64,000 nucleotides of DNA from Alphaproteobacteria bacterium (lineage in GTDB: Bacteria; Pseudomonadota; Alphaproteobacteria; Rs-D84; CACZYB01): contig JAEDDP010000004.1 of assembly GCA_016297965.1 (NCBI GenBank), forward strand, positions 19,498 to 83,497, given 5' to 3'. A model generated the notes under the pieces. It had not been told where the DNA came from. It saw nothing but the letters and a program-made list of their open reading frames with translations, and did not search any database. A program made the position numbers and the translations under genes. How positions within the stretch are numbered: position 1 is the stretch's first letter; every line of letters starts with the position of its first letter. Positions 18,575 to 27,758 of the stretch are shown here, one piece after another.

Positions 18575-20002
18575 CTACCCCTTTATTTTTTCATCTGAAT
18601 TTATATTTACGGCTCTGCCCCCTATTGCCTTATAAAAAGTAATTAAATATTTATAAAGATTCGCATTAGAGTTCACCCAATTTGTTTGTGCCGACAACCG
18701 GTTTTGTTCGGATTCAAGAACCTGTGAATAATCAATCAAACCAAGTTCATATTTTTTCCAATTAAGTTCGGAAACAAGGCTCATACTTTCGTATGCCTCA
18801 CGTGCGGACTTATTTATCTGGTATTCCTTTTCCACCGCAACAATTGCATTTCTTACCTCGGAAACCGCAGTAAGTACTGTATTTTTATAATTTTCCAAAC
18901 TTTCCTCGGTTAACAATTTTTGTATCCGAACATTTCGGCGAAGTTGCCCCCAATGAAAAATTGGAAAGGTTATACTTGGAATAATTGAACTTGCCGAACT
19001 GTCGCTATTTATAAGCTTTCGCCAAGGTTTTGATTCAAAACCCAAAAATCCAGACAATGAAAATGTTGGATAAAGTTCACCAAGGGCAACTCCAATTTCT
19101 GCATTTTGAGCAATCAAATTTTCCTCTGCCACCTTTACATCCGGTCGGTTTCTTATAACTGAAATTGGAAGTTTATATAATTTTTCCAAATCAAATGCGA
19201 ATACATCACTTACGATATTCTTTTTATTTTCATATAAAACATCATCAATTTCCCCCGGAAGTTTACCAAGTATCACAGCCAATGAATTTGCATAAATTTC
19301 CCGTTGATATTCATATTCCGGAATTTGCATTTTTATTGTTTCCACCAAATATTTTGCTTGTGATACACTTATTTCATCGGTAAGTGCAACATTATATTTT
19401 TCCAAAACTATATCGTATGCTTCCTCCTGTATAGCCAAATTTTCAATGGCATTTTTAAGCTGTTGTTCCGTATTGCGAAGATTAACATAAATTGTTGCCA
19501 CCTCCGATACCAAGGACACATTTACATTTTTAAGGTTGTAAATTTCCGCCATAAATTGAGCTTTTGATGCTTCGGTTTTTCTTCGTGTACCGCCGAAAAT
19601 ATCAATTTCCCAGTTCATATCAAGTCCTACCTCATAAAAATTTGAATTAAGCAAGGTCCCCATATTTTTACTGTTATTCACCTTTGTATATTTACCAATA
19701 AAATCAAGTGTTGGAAAACCATTTTTCAATGTGATATTAAGGTTTTCCCGTGCCTGCTTTAATTTCAAAATTGCAATTTTTATTGATGGACTGTCTTCTT
19801 GAACTTCATCCATAAAATTATTTAATGTTGCATCCCCAAAATCATACGGTGAAAAAGTATTTTCGGCATTTACCTTTTCAATATCATCAAGTCCAACCGA
19901 TTTTTGTAATTCCTCATCATTAAACAACTTTGGGGTTGAATAATCCGGTCCAACAGTACACGCCGAAAGCAAAATAAAAGTTATCAAAAGCTGTTTTTTC
20001 AT
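18575..20002 (-). CDS. NodT-type outer-membrane efflux lipoprotein
   Basis: TolC/NodT-family outer-membrane factor of about 475 residues, the exit duct of the RND pump encoded next to it. It begins MKKQLLITFILLSACTVGPDY: signal peptide, lipobox LSAC and the family CTVGPDY motif. Two OEP repeats of long helices and beta-strands follow. An in-frame ATG at 20035 exists but has no ribosome-binding site and would overlap acrB; GAGGGG lies four bases before the ATG at 20002, which was chosen. Third gene of the adaptor-pump-channel operon. Confidence 0.94.
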   Translation of the reverse strand: MKKQLLITFILLSACTVGPDYSTPKLFNDEELQKSVGLDDIEKVNAENTFSPYDFGDATLNNFMDEVQEDSPSIKIAILKLKQARENLNITLKNGFPTLDFIGKYTKVNNSKNMGTLLNSNFYEVGLDMNWEIDIFGGTRRKTEASKAQFMAEIYNLKNVNVSLVSEVATIYVNLRNTEQQLKNAIENLAIQEEAYDIVLEKYNVALTDEISVSQAKYLVETIKMQIPEYEYQREIYANSLAVILGKLPGEIDDVLYENKKNIVSDVFAFDLEKLYKLPISVIRNRPDVKVAEENLIAQNAEIGVALGELYPTFSLSGFLGFESKPWRKLINSDSSASSIIPSITFPIFHWGQLRRNVRIQKLLTEESLENYKNTVLTAVSEVRNAIVAVEKEYQINKSAREAYESMSLVSELNWKKYELGLIDYSQVLESEQNRLSAQTNWVNSNANLYKYLITFYKAIGGRAVNINSDEKIKG

Positions 20003-20021
20003 TTTTCCCCTCAAACTATTC

Positions 20022-23000
20022 CTATTTATCTTCATAGGTCAACAATTTCATTTGACTGTTATCATCCGTTAAAACAGACACAGATTTTTTTGAAAACTTT
20101 GTAATAACTGTATCAAAAATTGCAAACAATACCGGAATAAAAATAATTCCAATAACCGTTGCAAACAACATTCCAAAAAATACACTTGTTCCCATTGAAA
20201 CCTGTGATGCGGCACCAGCACCCGTTGCAAATACCATTGGAATCACACCTAAAATAAATGTAAATGCAGTCATCAAAACGGCACGGTATCTTTCCCCTGC
20301 CCCATCAACCGAAGCCTTTACAATATCGTATCCTTTCTTTCTGTAATCAAGTGTAAATTCCACAATCAAAATTGCATTTTTACTTGCCAATCCAATAAGA
20401 AGTACTATTCCAAGTTGTGCATATATTGAAAGTGGCAATGACAACATCAACAATCCTATCAATGCCCCCATAATGGCAAATATATTTGAAAACATAACCG
20501 ATAATGCGACAAGCCAACTTTCATATAATGCAACAAGAAACAAATAACCAAATATAAAGGCAAGTCCGATAAGTATCACAATCAACCCTTGGGTTTCAAC
20601 TTCCTGTAAACTTAACCCAGTCCATGAAATTGAATAGTTCTTCCCAAGTTTTTTTGCTAAATCTTCAATAACGGAAATTGCCTGACCTGTACTTACATTT
20701 TCTTTTGTTGATGCAGTAATTGACGCACTTAAATATTGATTAAATCTGTAAAATATTTTTGGGACAAGCACCATTGAAAGTTTTGAAATTTCCTTCACTT
20801 GAATAAGTTTTCCCTTACCTGATTTAACATAGGTATTTAAAATATCGGCAAAATCCTTTCGGTATGGAAAATCCGATTGAACAATCACTTTATTTATTTG
20901 CCCAAGCGAGGTTATATTGTTTACATAAACCGAACCTAAATTTGCCTGTAATACGGTAAATAATGTTGAAACCGGAGTATTAAGGCTTTCAAGCTTTGTC
21001 CTATCTACATCCAAAAATATATGTGGTGTTCCGGCAGTAAACCCAGAAAATGCAAATTCAAAGATTGGTGAACGATTAAGGTTAAATAAAAATTCTTCTA
21101 AAACCTTATACAATTCATCACTTGAAATTGCCTGATTAAAGGCGTTAAGTTGGAAACTTAAACCACTGGAATTTCCAACACCTGGAATTGCCGGTAATGA
21201 ATAAAAATCAATGGTCGCAGACATATCACCAGCATAAAGTTTCCTTAATTTTGACTGTATTGCCGTTTGTGAAAGGTCCTTACTTTCACGCTTATCCCAA
21301 TCGGAAAGTCCAATCACACCCATACCAATATTTTCGCCACCACCACCCATAAGGCTTGTTCCGGAAATTCCAATAAAGAAATCCACACCCTTTTGTTTAA
21401 GGACCTTATTCGCCATATTGGAAAGAAGTTGTTTTGTTTGATTCAAACTGGCATTATCCGGAAGTTGTACATTCGCAAAAATAAGCCCCTGATCTTCCTG
21501 CGGTATAAACGAAGTCGGTGTAATTTTAAAAAGGTAAATAATTACACAAATCACAACACCAATAATCCCAAGCGACATTTTCATATGACGACAAAAAAAC
21601 GAAACCACCAACAAATACTTTTCCTTTGTGTAATCCAAAACCTTATCAAACATAACAAAAAATTTCGCCTTTGTTTGTGGTTTATTTTTCAAAAATATTG
21701 CACACAAAGCAGGACTTAATGTTAACGCATTAACAGATGAAAAACTTACCGCCGTTGCTATGGTTACGGCAAATTGTTTGTAAATTTCACCGGTTAATCC
21801 AGCCATCAATCCAACCGGTATAAATATTGATAATAAAACAAGTGTTGTCGCCACAACTGCCCCGCCGATTTCTTGCATCGCCTTTTCCGATGCCTCGGTT
21901 GAATTAAGATTTTTATATTTCATAAGGTATTCAACACGTTCTACCACAACAATGGCATCATCCACGACAAGACCAATCGCCAAAATCATTGCAAACAGGG
22001 TAAGAATATTTATATTGAATTTCAAAAGGTATATAACTGCAAATGTCGCAATCAATGAAACCGGAATTGTAATTGTCGGAATAAGTGTTGACCATGGATT
22101 TTGCAAAAACAAATACACCACCAACACCACAAGGGCAAACGTTAAAAATAATGTTGAAATAATACTTTGAATTGAGGCACGAACATATTTTGTTGAATCA
22201 TAAATTATTTCAAATTGCATATCATTCGGAAATGAGTTTTTAAGGTTTTCCATTTCCGTTTTAAGGTCCTTCATAATATTAAGGCTGTTTGTATTCGGCA
22301 TCTGACTTAATCCAATAACAACCGCCGGTGAATTATTAAAATCTGCCTCTACATTATACGAACTTGCACCAATGGCAACATTCGCCACATCTTTAAGTCG
22401 CACAATCGCACCATCGGAACCCGTTGCCACAATAATATTTTCAAAATCCGAAATTTTGTTAAGTTGCCCCTGAGTCATAAGAGATAAAACCAAATTTGTA
22501 TCCTTTGCACTTGGCGCACTTCCTATACTTCCAACACCCGCCTGTATATTTTGACTTGAAATTGCACTTATCACATCTTCGGAGGTTAAGTTTAATGATG
22601 CAAGTTTATGTGGATTCATCCAAACCCTTATACTATACTGCGGACCATAAATATTAACATCACTTACACCTGGAACACGCCCCAATGGATTTTGAACATT
22701 CGTGTATGCAAAATTACTTAAATACAAATTATCATAGGTATTATTTTGCGACCGAAGAATAATCATTCCCAAAATATTTGATGACTGACTCTTTACCGTC
22801 AAACCTTCCTTTGTCACAATTTCCGGAAGAATTGATGTTATCTGTTGAAGACGGTTTTCAACCTTTACCTGCGCAATATCCGGATTCGTGCCAATATTAA
22901 ATGTAATGGTAAGTTGATAAAGTCCATTGTCATCTGAGGTTGATGACATATAAAGCATATTTTCAACACCATTCACCGCATTTTCAATTGGTACCGCCAC

Positions 23001-23189
23001 CGTATTCATAATGGTCGTTGCATTTGCCCCTGGATATGTTGCTTTTACCAAAATTTGTGGCGGAGTAATTTGTGGGTATTCCGAAACCGGCAAAACAATA
23101 ATTGCCATCAATCCAAACAAAACCATTACAAGGGCAATAACTATTGCAAACCTTGGTCGCTTAATAAAAAAGGAAGAAAAATTATTCAT
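20022..23189 (-). CDS. RND efflux pump, AcrB/HAE1 type
   Basis: Inner-membrane proton-driven multidrug transporter, 1055 residues, standard HAE1 length. Twelve membrane helices in two halves each carry a large periplasmic porter/docking domain. The proton-relay aspartate pair is in helix 4 (GLVVDDAIVVVE), and the second half has GLASKNAILIVE. The N-terminus FFIKRPRFAIVIALV is typical. GGAG precedes the ATG. It lies between the periplasmic adaptor and the outer-membrane factor on one strand. Confidence 0.97.
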   Translation of the reverse strand: MNNFSSFFIKRPRFAIVIALVMVLFGLMAIIVLPVSEYPQITPPQILVKATYPGANATTIMNTVAVPIENAVNGVENMLYMSSTSDDNGLYQLTITFNIGTNPDIAQVKVENRLQQITSILPEIVTKEGLTVKSQSSNILGMIILRSQNNTYDNLYLSNFAYTNVQNPLGRVPGVSDVNIYGPQYSIRVWMNPHKLASLNLTSEDVISAISSQNIQAGVGSIGSAPSAKDTNLVLSLMTQGQLNKISDFENIIVATGSDGAIVRLKDVANVAIGASSYNVEADFNNSPAVVIGLSQMPNTNSLNIMKDLKTEMENLKNSFPNDMQFEIIYDSTKYVRASIQSIISTLFLTFALVVLVVYLFLQNPWSTLIPTITIPVSLIATFAVIYLLKFNINILTLFAMILAIGLVVDDAIVVVERVEYLMKYKNLNSTEASEKAMQEIGGAVVATTLVLLSIFIPVGLMAGLTGEIYKQFAVTIATAVSFSSVNALTLSPALCAIFLKNKPQTKAKFFVMFDKVLDYTKEKYLLVVSFFCRHMKMSLGIIGVVICVIIYLFKITPTSFIPQEDQGLIFANVQLPDNASLNQTKQLLSNMANKVLKQKGVDFFIGISGTSLMGGGGENIGMGVIGLSDWDKRESKDLSQTAIQSKLRKLYAGDMSATIDFYSLPAIPGVGNSSGLSFQLNAFNQAISSDELYKVLEEFLFNLNRSPIFEFAFSGFTAGTPHIFLDVDRTKLESLNTPVSTLFTVLQANLGSVYVNNITSLGQINKVIVQSDFPYRKDFADILNTYVKSGKGKLIQVKEISKLSMVLVPKIFYRFNQYLSASITASTKENVSTGQAISVIEDLAKKLGKNYSISWTGLSLQEVETQGLIVILIGLAFIFGYLFLVALYESWLVALSVMFSNIFAIMGALIGLLMLSLPLSIYAQLGIVLLIGLASKNAILIVEFTLDYRKKGYDIVKASVDGAGERYRAVLMTAFTFILGVIPMVFATGAGAASQVSMGTSVFFGMLFATVIGIIFIPVLFAIFDTVITKFSKKSVSVLTDDNSQMKLLTYEDK

Positions 23190-23194
23190 TTATT

Positions 23195-24310
23195 CTACTC
23201 CTTCGCATAAATGTTTTGCTTTAAATCAAATTCGGACAATGTATCCAAAACCACCACATCATCGGCAACCAAGCCCTCATCAACAACAAAATTATTGTTA
23301 ATTGTTTGACCTATTGAAACCACTCTCTTTTCAGCTTTGTTATCCTTTAAAATATAGACATAGGTTTCCGTTGGTGTGAAATAAACCGCACTTTGTGGAA
23401 GCAAGATTGCATTATCAATAACCCGTTCCATAATCACATCAACATACGAATTTGCCACCAAAATTTTATCTGGATTTTTAAAATCAGCATAAACTTTTAT
23501 TGAACTTGTAAGTGGTGATACTTCATTGTCAAGGAACTTTATCTGCCCCACTTCATTATATAAATTGTCATTTGCCAACTTTAATTTTACATTCCAACCA
23601 TCAAAAAACTTCTTTGATTTTGCCGATAACATTTCATTCATATATTCTTTATCCGCAATGGAAAAAACAACTCTGATTGGGTTAAATTGAATTATTTTCA
23701 CCAACGGACTTCCTTCCGGTGAAACATAATCACCCTTTGTAATTGAAACATCACCCACGGTTCCATTTATCGTAGATGATACAACAGTATAGTCATAATT
23801 GATTCGGCTAAGTTCATAATTGGAAATTGCCGAAGCTAAGTTCGCCTGAGATGAAAGAAAAGAGGTTCTTGCATTATCAATATCATTTTTTGATACTGCC
23901 TTACTTCCAGCCTGTTGCATTCGTTCATAAAATCTTTTTGCATTATCAAAGTTTACCTTTGCATCCAATACACCGGCATAGGCACTGTCAACATCCGCCT
24001 TATACTTTGCCTGCCGGATAATGAAAAGAGTATCCCCAATCCTAACATCTTGCCCACCACGAACCAAAACCTTATCAATAAAACCAGAAATAAAAGGCAA
24101 CACCGCCACAGATTTAATAGGAACAATATTTCCAATGTATTTTTTTGATACAGTTATTTGTTCCGGTTGAACTTTTTTTACATTCACAATAATTGAATTG
24201 TAATCCGAAAAAATGCTTGATGACTTTGCCCTAAAAAGGTATCCGTAAAGGAAAACCCCCGCCACCAAAAGTAATACTATTGAAATAATAATTCGTAATA
24301 TTTTGCCCAT
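23195..24310 (-). CDS. RND efflux periplasmic adaptor (membrane fusion protein)
   Basis: Adaptor of about 371 residues that links the AcrB-type pump to the outer-membrane channel. After an N-terminal membrane anchor (residues about 3-25) come a biotinyl-lipoyl half (FIDKVLVRGGQDVRIGDTL), an alpha-helical hairpin, the second lipoyl half, a beta-barrel and a membrane-proximal domain. The frame extends to 24364, but GGAGAGGG lies four bases before the ATG at 24310, which was preferred. First gene of the efflux operon; it starts about 75 bases after the CoA-transferase genes. Confidence 0.93.
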   Translation of the reverse strand: MGKILRIIISIVLLLVAGVFLYGYLFRAKSSSIFSDYNSIIVNVKKVQPEQITVSKKYIGNIVPIKSVAVLPFISGFIDKVLVRGGQDVRIGDTLFIIRQAKYKADVDSAYAGVLDAKVNFDNAKRFYERMQQAGSKAVSKNDIDNARTSFLSSQANLASAISNYELSRINYDYTVVSSTINGTVGDVSITKGDYVSPEGSPLVKIIQFNPIRVVFSIADKEYMNEMLSAKSKKFFDGWNVKLKLANDNLYNEVGQIKFLDNEVSPLTSSIKVYADFKNPDKILVANSYVDVIMERVIDNAILLPQSAVYFTPTETYVYILKDNKAEKRVVSIGQTINNNFVVDEGLVADDVVVLDTLSEFDLKQNIYAKE

Positions 24311-24386
24311 TTTACCCTCTCCAATCTTCACATCTATTGTAAAGATTGCGAAAGGATTCGGCAATAATCAGATATTCCTAAGCAAG

Positions 24387-25055
24387 TTAAGCCGTCAATA
24401 TTTTACAGTCATCATCAACAATCAAATCCGCCTCGGTTGATGAAATAACATCTTCCAACGAAGAATACGGACTTACTTCACGTAAATGAAGACCATCTTC
24501 CTTTACCCTTATAACTGCCTTTTCGGTAATAATTAAATCCACCGCCGAAACCGCAGTCAATGGCAAAGAACATTGATGAAGAATTTTTGGGCTTCCATCC
24601 TTTACATTATGTTCCATCGCAATAATAACTTCTTGCGCACCAATAACCAAATCCATCGCGCCACCCATTCCCGGAACAAATTTTCCAGGAATAAGATAGT
24701 TTGCAAGGTTTCCTTTTTCATCAACCTGTAATGCACCAAGCACTGTTTTATTGATGTGTCCACCACGTATCATTGTGAATGACATAGAACTGTCAAAAAA
24801 GGCACCACCATTTAATACTGTTGCCAAATTTCCACCGGCATCAGTTATTCTTTCATCCCTATTTGTTTCATCCGGTCTTGGTCCACAACAAACGATTCCA
24901 TTTTCCGCCTGAATTGAAATGTGAACCCCATCCGGCACATAATTCGCCGCCAATGTTGGCATTCCAATACCAAGTGTAACAATATCCCCATCCTTAAATT
25001 CTTGGGCTACACGCCGTACAATATATTCACGAATTTGTTCCTTTGAAAGCTCCAT
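24387..25055 (-). CDS. scoB: 3-oxoacid CoA-transferase subunit B
   Basis: Beta subunit (222 residues) of a two-subunit family I CoA-transferase that moves CoA between acids such as succinate, acetate or butyrate and acetoacetate. The catalytic Glu lies in the QAENGI motif (about residue 50), and the GIGMPTLAANY loop and PGMGGAMDL segment are typical. The exact acid pair (SCOT, AtoDA or Ctf type) is not resolved by sequence reading. It follows subunit A with one base between the genes, so the two are co-translated. Confidence 0.93.
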   Translation of the reverse strand: MELSKEQIREYIVRRVAQEFKDGDIVTLGIGMPTLAANYVPDGVHISIQAENGIVCCGPRPDETNRDERITDAGGNLATVLNGGAFFDSSMSFTMIRGGHINKTVLGALQVDEKGNLANYLIPGKFVPGMGGAMDLVIGAQEVIIAMEHNVKDGSPKILHQCSLPLTAVSAVDLIITEKAVIRVKEDGLHLREVSPYSSLEDVISSTEADLIVDDDCKILTA

Positions 25056-25056
25056 T

Positions 25057-25707
25057 TTATTTTTCCTTTTTCACAATATAGTCAATAAAAAGCCCCGGAA
25101 TAACAACTTCGTTCGGGTCAAGATAGCCATCAATATATTCATCCGCCTCAACAATAACAACATCCGCCGCCGTCGCCATCACCACATTTGTATTCCGTGT
25201 TGTTCCAATAAATGAAACATTTCCGTTTCTGTCAACCTTTGAACCATAAATAAGAGCTACATCACCCCTTAATGGCTTTTCAAGAAGGTAATCCTTTCCA
25301 TCAACATTTACAACTTGCTTTCCCTTTTGAACTTCGGTTCCAATACCCGTTGGAGTAAGCACACCGCCAAGTCCGGCACCCGCCGCACGGATTCGCTCAC
25401 ACAAAGTTCCCTGTGGAACAAGCTCCACCTCCATTTCACCGGCATTCATTTGACGACCAGTTTCAGGGTTAAGCCCAATATGCGAAGCAATAACCTTTTT
25501 CACCCTTTTGTTTACAACCAACAATCCCCTGTCTGAATCAACAAGTGATGTATCATTTCCAACAAGGGTTAAATCTTTTGTATCAGTTTTAAGGATTTCT
25601 TTTATAACTTCCTTTGGTGTCCCACATTTAAGGAAACCACCAACGAATAAAGTCATTCCAGATTTAATAAAGGAACAAGCCTGTACCGCAGATATTATTT
25701 TTGCCAT
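25057..25707 (-). CDS. scoA: 3-oxoacid CoA-transferase subunit A
   Basis: Alpha subunit (216 residues) of the CoA-transferase. The CoA-binding GGFLKCGTP motif (about residues 23-31) and the TGIGTEVQKGK stretch identify the family; it forms the active heteromer with subunit B. First gene of the scoAB pair. A copy of the 102-bp repeat with its own promoter and terminator lies upstream and points toward it, ending 80 bases before the start codon. No separate promoter for the pair was identified with confidence. Confidence 0.93.
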   Translation of the reverse strand: MAKIISAVQACSFIKSGMTLFVGGFLKCGTPKEVIKEILKTDTKDLTLVGNDTSLVDSDRGLLVVNKRVKKVIASHIGLNPETGRQMNAGEMEVELVPQGTLCERIRAAGAGLGGVLTPTGIGTEVQKGKQVVNVDGKDYLLEKPLRGDVALIYGSKVDRNGNVSFIGTTRNTNVVMATAADVVIVEADEYIDGYLDPNEVVIPGLFIDYIVKKEK

Positions 25708-25786
25708 TTATACTTCCAACAATTAAACAATAATGGTTCATTTTACCGTCAATTATGAAAAATTTCAATAAAAACCATACAGAAAT

Positions 25787-25850
25787 AAAAAATCACTTTA
25801 AAGGTCATCACCCTTTCAAAGTGTTATTAAGTTATCTACCATCAATGTAT
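25787..25850 (-). ncRNA. Putative small RNA, copy 1
   Basis: Transcript of about 64 nt inferred from the promoter at 25857-25885 and the terminator at 25787-25823. The 5' part is probably single-stranded (contains TTGATGGTAGATAACTTAA) and the 3' part is the stem CACTTT-G-AAAGG/CCTTT-AAAGTG with six Ts. No open reading frame or known family was recognised. Confidence 0.65.
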
Positions 25851-25889
25851 ATAAATATAATATCACGATTCGTGAAATAATGCAAGGGG
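25787..25889 (-). repeat. 102-bp dispersed repeat, copy 1
   Basis: Minus-strand copy of a unit also present at 45387 and 59640 on the plus strand, about 90% identical by eye. It holds TTGCAT (25880-25885), a 17-base spacer containing the palindrome TCACGAATCGTGA (25863-25875), TATTAT (25857-25862), and a terminator hairpin with T-run at 25787-25823. The conserved block starts just before the -35 box and ends at the T-run. Confidence 0.9.
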
Positions 25890-25920
25890 TTATTTTATAT
25901 TTTTATAAAACATCAACCAA

Positions 25921-25955
25921 AAAGAAAAACTCCCACAAAAATCTGATGGGAGTTT
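25921..25955 (-). terminator. Terminator after the Cys-rich unknown gene
   Basis: Perfect 9-bp stem AAACTCCCA/TGGGAGTTT (25927-25935 with 25947-25955), followed on the minus strand by a T-rich run. Confidence 0.85.
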
Positions 25956-25979
25956 CTAAAAAAGGTATTCCTTTATAAT

Positions 25980-26465
25980 TTATCTTGATTTATTCATCGC
26001 ATCTGAAATCAAGCTTGCAATTTCATTACTGTTAAGTGATGAAATTAAATCTTGCCAACAATCTTGACATTTCCACATATCGCAACAAATACCTTCACAA
26101 TCTTTATTTGCAAATCTTGAACGTTCACGAATAAATGATTGAACATTTTTATCAATATTTGCATTTTCAGCCATCGGACAAACACCATTCTTTAAATTCA
26201 TAGTTTTAAGAAGCTTTTCAACATTATCACGAACTTCCTTACTTTCAAATTCATAACCATCCAATCTTGAATAAAGTTCCCAAATTCTTTTATCTCTTGC
26301 ATTTGCTAAAACAGTACTAATGTTTGTTTCTTTTTCGCTTGGGATATAGGTTTCATTATCAATTGAAACAATACCTTCCCTATTACGTTTAATCAAATCA
26401 TCAATACCTTGAATTTTTTCAATTTCTTTTTTGGCTTTTGCTGTTAATTTAAAAACTTTTTTCAT
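25980..26465 (-). CDS. Hypothetical protein with C-terminal Cys cluster
   Basis: A 161-residue protein with no recognised family. The N-terminal half is charged and helical; the C-terminal half holds six cysteines, five of them packed within a short segment (CEGICCDMWKCQDCW, about residues 124-138), plus one in NGVCPMAEN. The CxxxCC...CxxC spacing could bind zinc or an iron-sulphur cluster. No signal peptide is seen. AGGAT precedes the ATG, and a strong terminator follows. Confidence 0.7.
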   Translation of the reverse strand: MKKVFKLTAKAKKEIEKIQGIDDLIKRNREGIVSIDNETYIPSEKETNISTVLANARDKRIWELYSRLDGYEFESKEVRDNVEKLLKTMNLKNGVCPMAENANIDKNVQSFIRERSRFANKDCEGICCDMWKCQDCWQDLISSLNSNEIASLISDAMNKSR

Positions 26466-26578
26466 CTTTTATCCTTAATTATTATATTTTTAATTCAATT
26501 TCCGATTCTTTTCTTAAATCACGATAATTATATTAACAAAAAAAACATATTTGTCAATATAATTTTATAAAAAATCCT

Positions 26579-26608
26579 TTGATTCTTGCCACCAACCTGT
26601 GCTATAAT
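26579..26608 (+). promoter_or_regulatory. Promoter of tRNA-Ser (CGA)
   Basis: TTGATT (26579-26584), 18-base spacer, TATAAT (26603-26608), 15 bases before the tRNA. Confidence 0.75.
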
Positions 26609-26623
26609 AGAAAAATCATTTAC

Positions 26624-26713
26624 GGAAAGGTGGCAGAGTGGTTGAATGCGGCGGCCTCGAAAACCGTTATGGGGGCAACTCCATCGGGGGTTCAAATCCC
26701 TTCCTTTCCGCCA
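26624..26713 (+). tRNA. tRNA-Ser (CGA)
   Basis: Acceptor GGAAAGG/CCTTTCC, anticodon CGA in loop CTCGAAA, a long variable arm typical of serine tRNAs, G discriminator and encoded CCA. Reads TCG. Confidence 0.97.
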
Positions 26714-26737
26714 TAATTTTAATTTAAAAATTTTTCT

Positions 26738-26766
26738 TTGCATTTTTTCCTAATATTTGCTATAAA
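26738..26766 (+). promoter_or_regulatory. Promoter of the 49-residue lipoprotein gene
   Basis: TTGCAT (26738-26743), 17-base spacer, TATAAA (26761-26766). Confidence 0.7.
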
Positions 26767-26820
26767 ACAGATACTTTCTTTTAAAAAGAGAGAGTAGTAA
26801 AAACGAAAGGAAAAATAAAA

Positions 26821-26970
26821 ATGAAAAAATTAACACTTATCGCATTATTATTTACACTTGCTGCATGTACTGGTACACGTGGAAAAATCGGTTCACAAAA
26901 AGTTTGCACAAATGACTACCTTCTTGGTGTTATTTCTATTTCTGAACTTATCAGCCCATGCGGAAAATAA
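26821..26970 (+). CDS. Small lipoprotein, 49 residues
   Basis: A short gene: signal peptide MKKLTLIALLFTLAAC with lipobox LAAC, followed by about 33 residues with two more cysteines (KVCTNDY and SPCGK) that could form a disulphide after export. AAAGGA lies eight bases before the ATG, a good promoter lies upstream and a strong terminator downstream, so it is very likely a real single-gene transcript. Function unknown; small lipoproteins of this kind occur in many Gram-negatives. Confidence 0.85.
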   Translation: MKKLTLIALLFTLAACTGTRGKIGSQKVCTNDYLLGVISISELISPCGK

Positions 26971-26980
26971 GTTTTTATTA

Positions 26981-27019
26981 AGAAAAAAATATCCCCCAAT
27001 TCAACGGGGGATTTTTTTT
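26981..27019. terminator. Bidirectional terminator, lipoprotein gene and marC
   Basis: ATCCCCC (26991-26997) pairs with GGGGGAT (27006-27012), with eight Ts after on plus and a T-rich run on minus. The last bases overlap the marC stop codon. Confidence 0.85.
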
Positions 27020-27602
27020 AAATCTGTTCAACAATATAAGTTATATTCGTTATAAAAAGTTTAAGTGCAATTGAAAGCAAAATCACACCAAAAAACTTTT
27101 GCATCATATAAATAATTGCATCACCCAAAAACTTTTCAATATAATCAATGCTTGCAATAATTATGAATATAAGTACAACATTCAATCCCATCGCAATAAG
27201 CATATTTATATCCGCATATTGTGCACGGATGGAAAGAACCGTCGTAAACACCCCCGCACCGGTAAGAAGCGGAAACACAACCGGTATAAATGTTGCATCA
27301 TTGCCTTCTGTTTTACTGTCCCTGAAAATAGCAATATTAAGTGTCATTTCCAATCCAATAACAAAAATAACGATGGAACCGGCAACGGCAAACGATGGCA
27401 AATCAATATGAAAAAGCCTAAGCATTACATCCCCAACATAAAAGAATATAAGAAGCATTACAGAAGAATACAACGCCGCCTTTGATGCAGAAATTGTTTT
27501 CCCCTGCTTTTTCAAATTTATAATTGTTGGCATTGCCGCAAAGGCATCAATAATCGCAAAAAGTACCAAAAAGGCACCAATAATTTCATTTACATTCAAC
27601 AT
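27018..27602 (-). CDS. MarC-family integral membrane protein
   Basis: A 194-residue inner-membrane protein with six predicted helices, of the MarC/UPF0056 family. Typical features are the start (DPxxA-like AIIDAFAAMPTI), the FxxAGxI segment in helix 3 and the PLLTGAG motif in the middle loop. The family has no established function despite the historical link to multiple antibiotic resistance. It converges on the small lipoprotein gene. Confidence 0.9.
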   Translation of the reverse strand: MLNVNEIIGAFLVLFAIIDAFAAMPTIINLKKQGKTISASKAALYSSVMLLIFFYVGDVMLRLFHIDLPSFAVAGSIVIFVIGLEMTLNIAIFRDSKTEGNDATFIPVVFPLLTGAGVFTTVLSIRAQYADINMLIAMGLNVVLIFIIIASIDYIEKFLGDAIIYMMQKFFGVILLSIALKLFITNITYIVEQI

Positions 27603-27701
27603 ATCATTTTCCTTATTTTATCTTTTTAGATTGAAGAGAATATAACTAAAAAATTTAAAATCAAGCAAAATAATAAAAGTATTTTATCCACATAATAATT
27701 A

Positions 27702-27730
27702 TTGATACACACCCAAATTTTATGTATAAT
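27702..27730 (+). promoter_or_regulatory. Promoter of the small secreted protein gene
   Basis: TTGATA (27702-27707), 17-base spacer, TATAAT (27725-27730), 28 bases before the start codon. Confidence 0.75.
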
Positions 27731-27758
27731 AAAAGTGAAAGATAAGGAGAATTCAAAA

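Noticed and set aside
23011..23301. A 96-codon plus-strand frame between the acrB and adaptor genes.
   Set aside because: Antisense to acrB, Lys/Pro/His-rich C-terminus, no ribosome-binding site.
25787..25889. The 102-bp repeat as an insertion-sequence remnant, MITE or attachment site.
   Set aside because: No terminal inverted repeats, no target duplication at the edges, and conservation matches promoter-to-terminator limits exactly.
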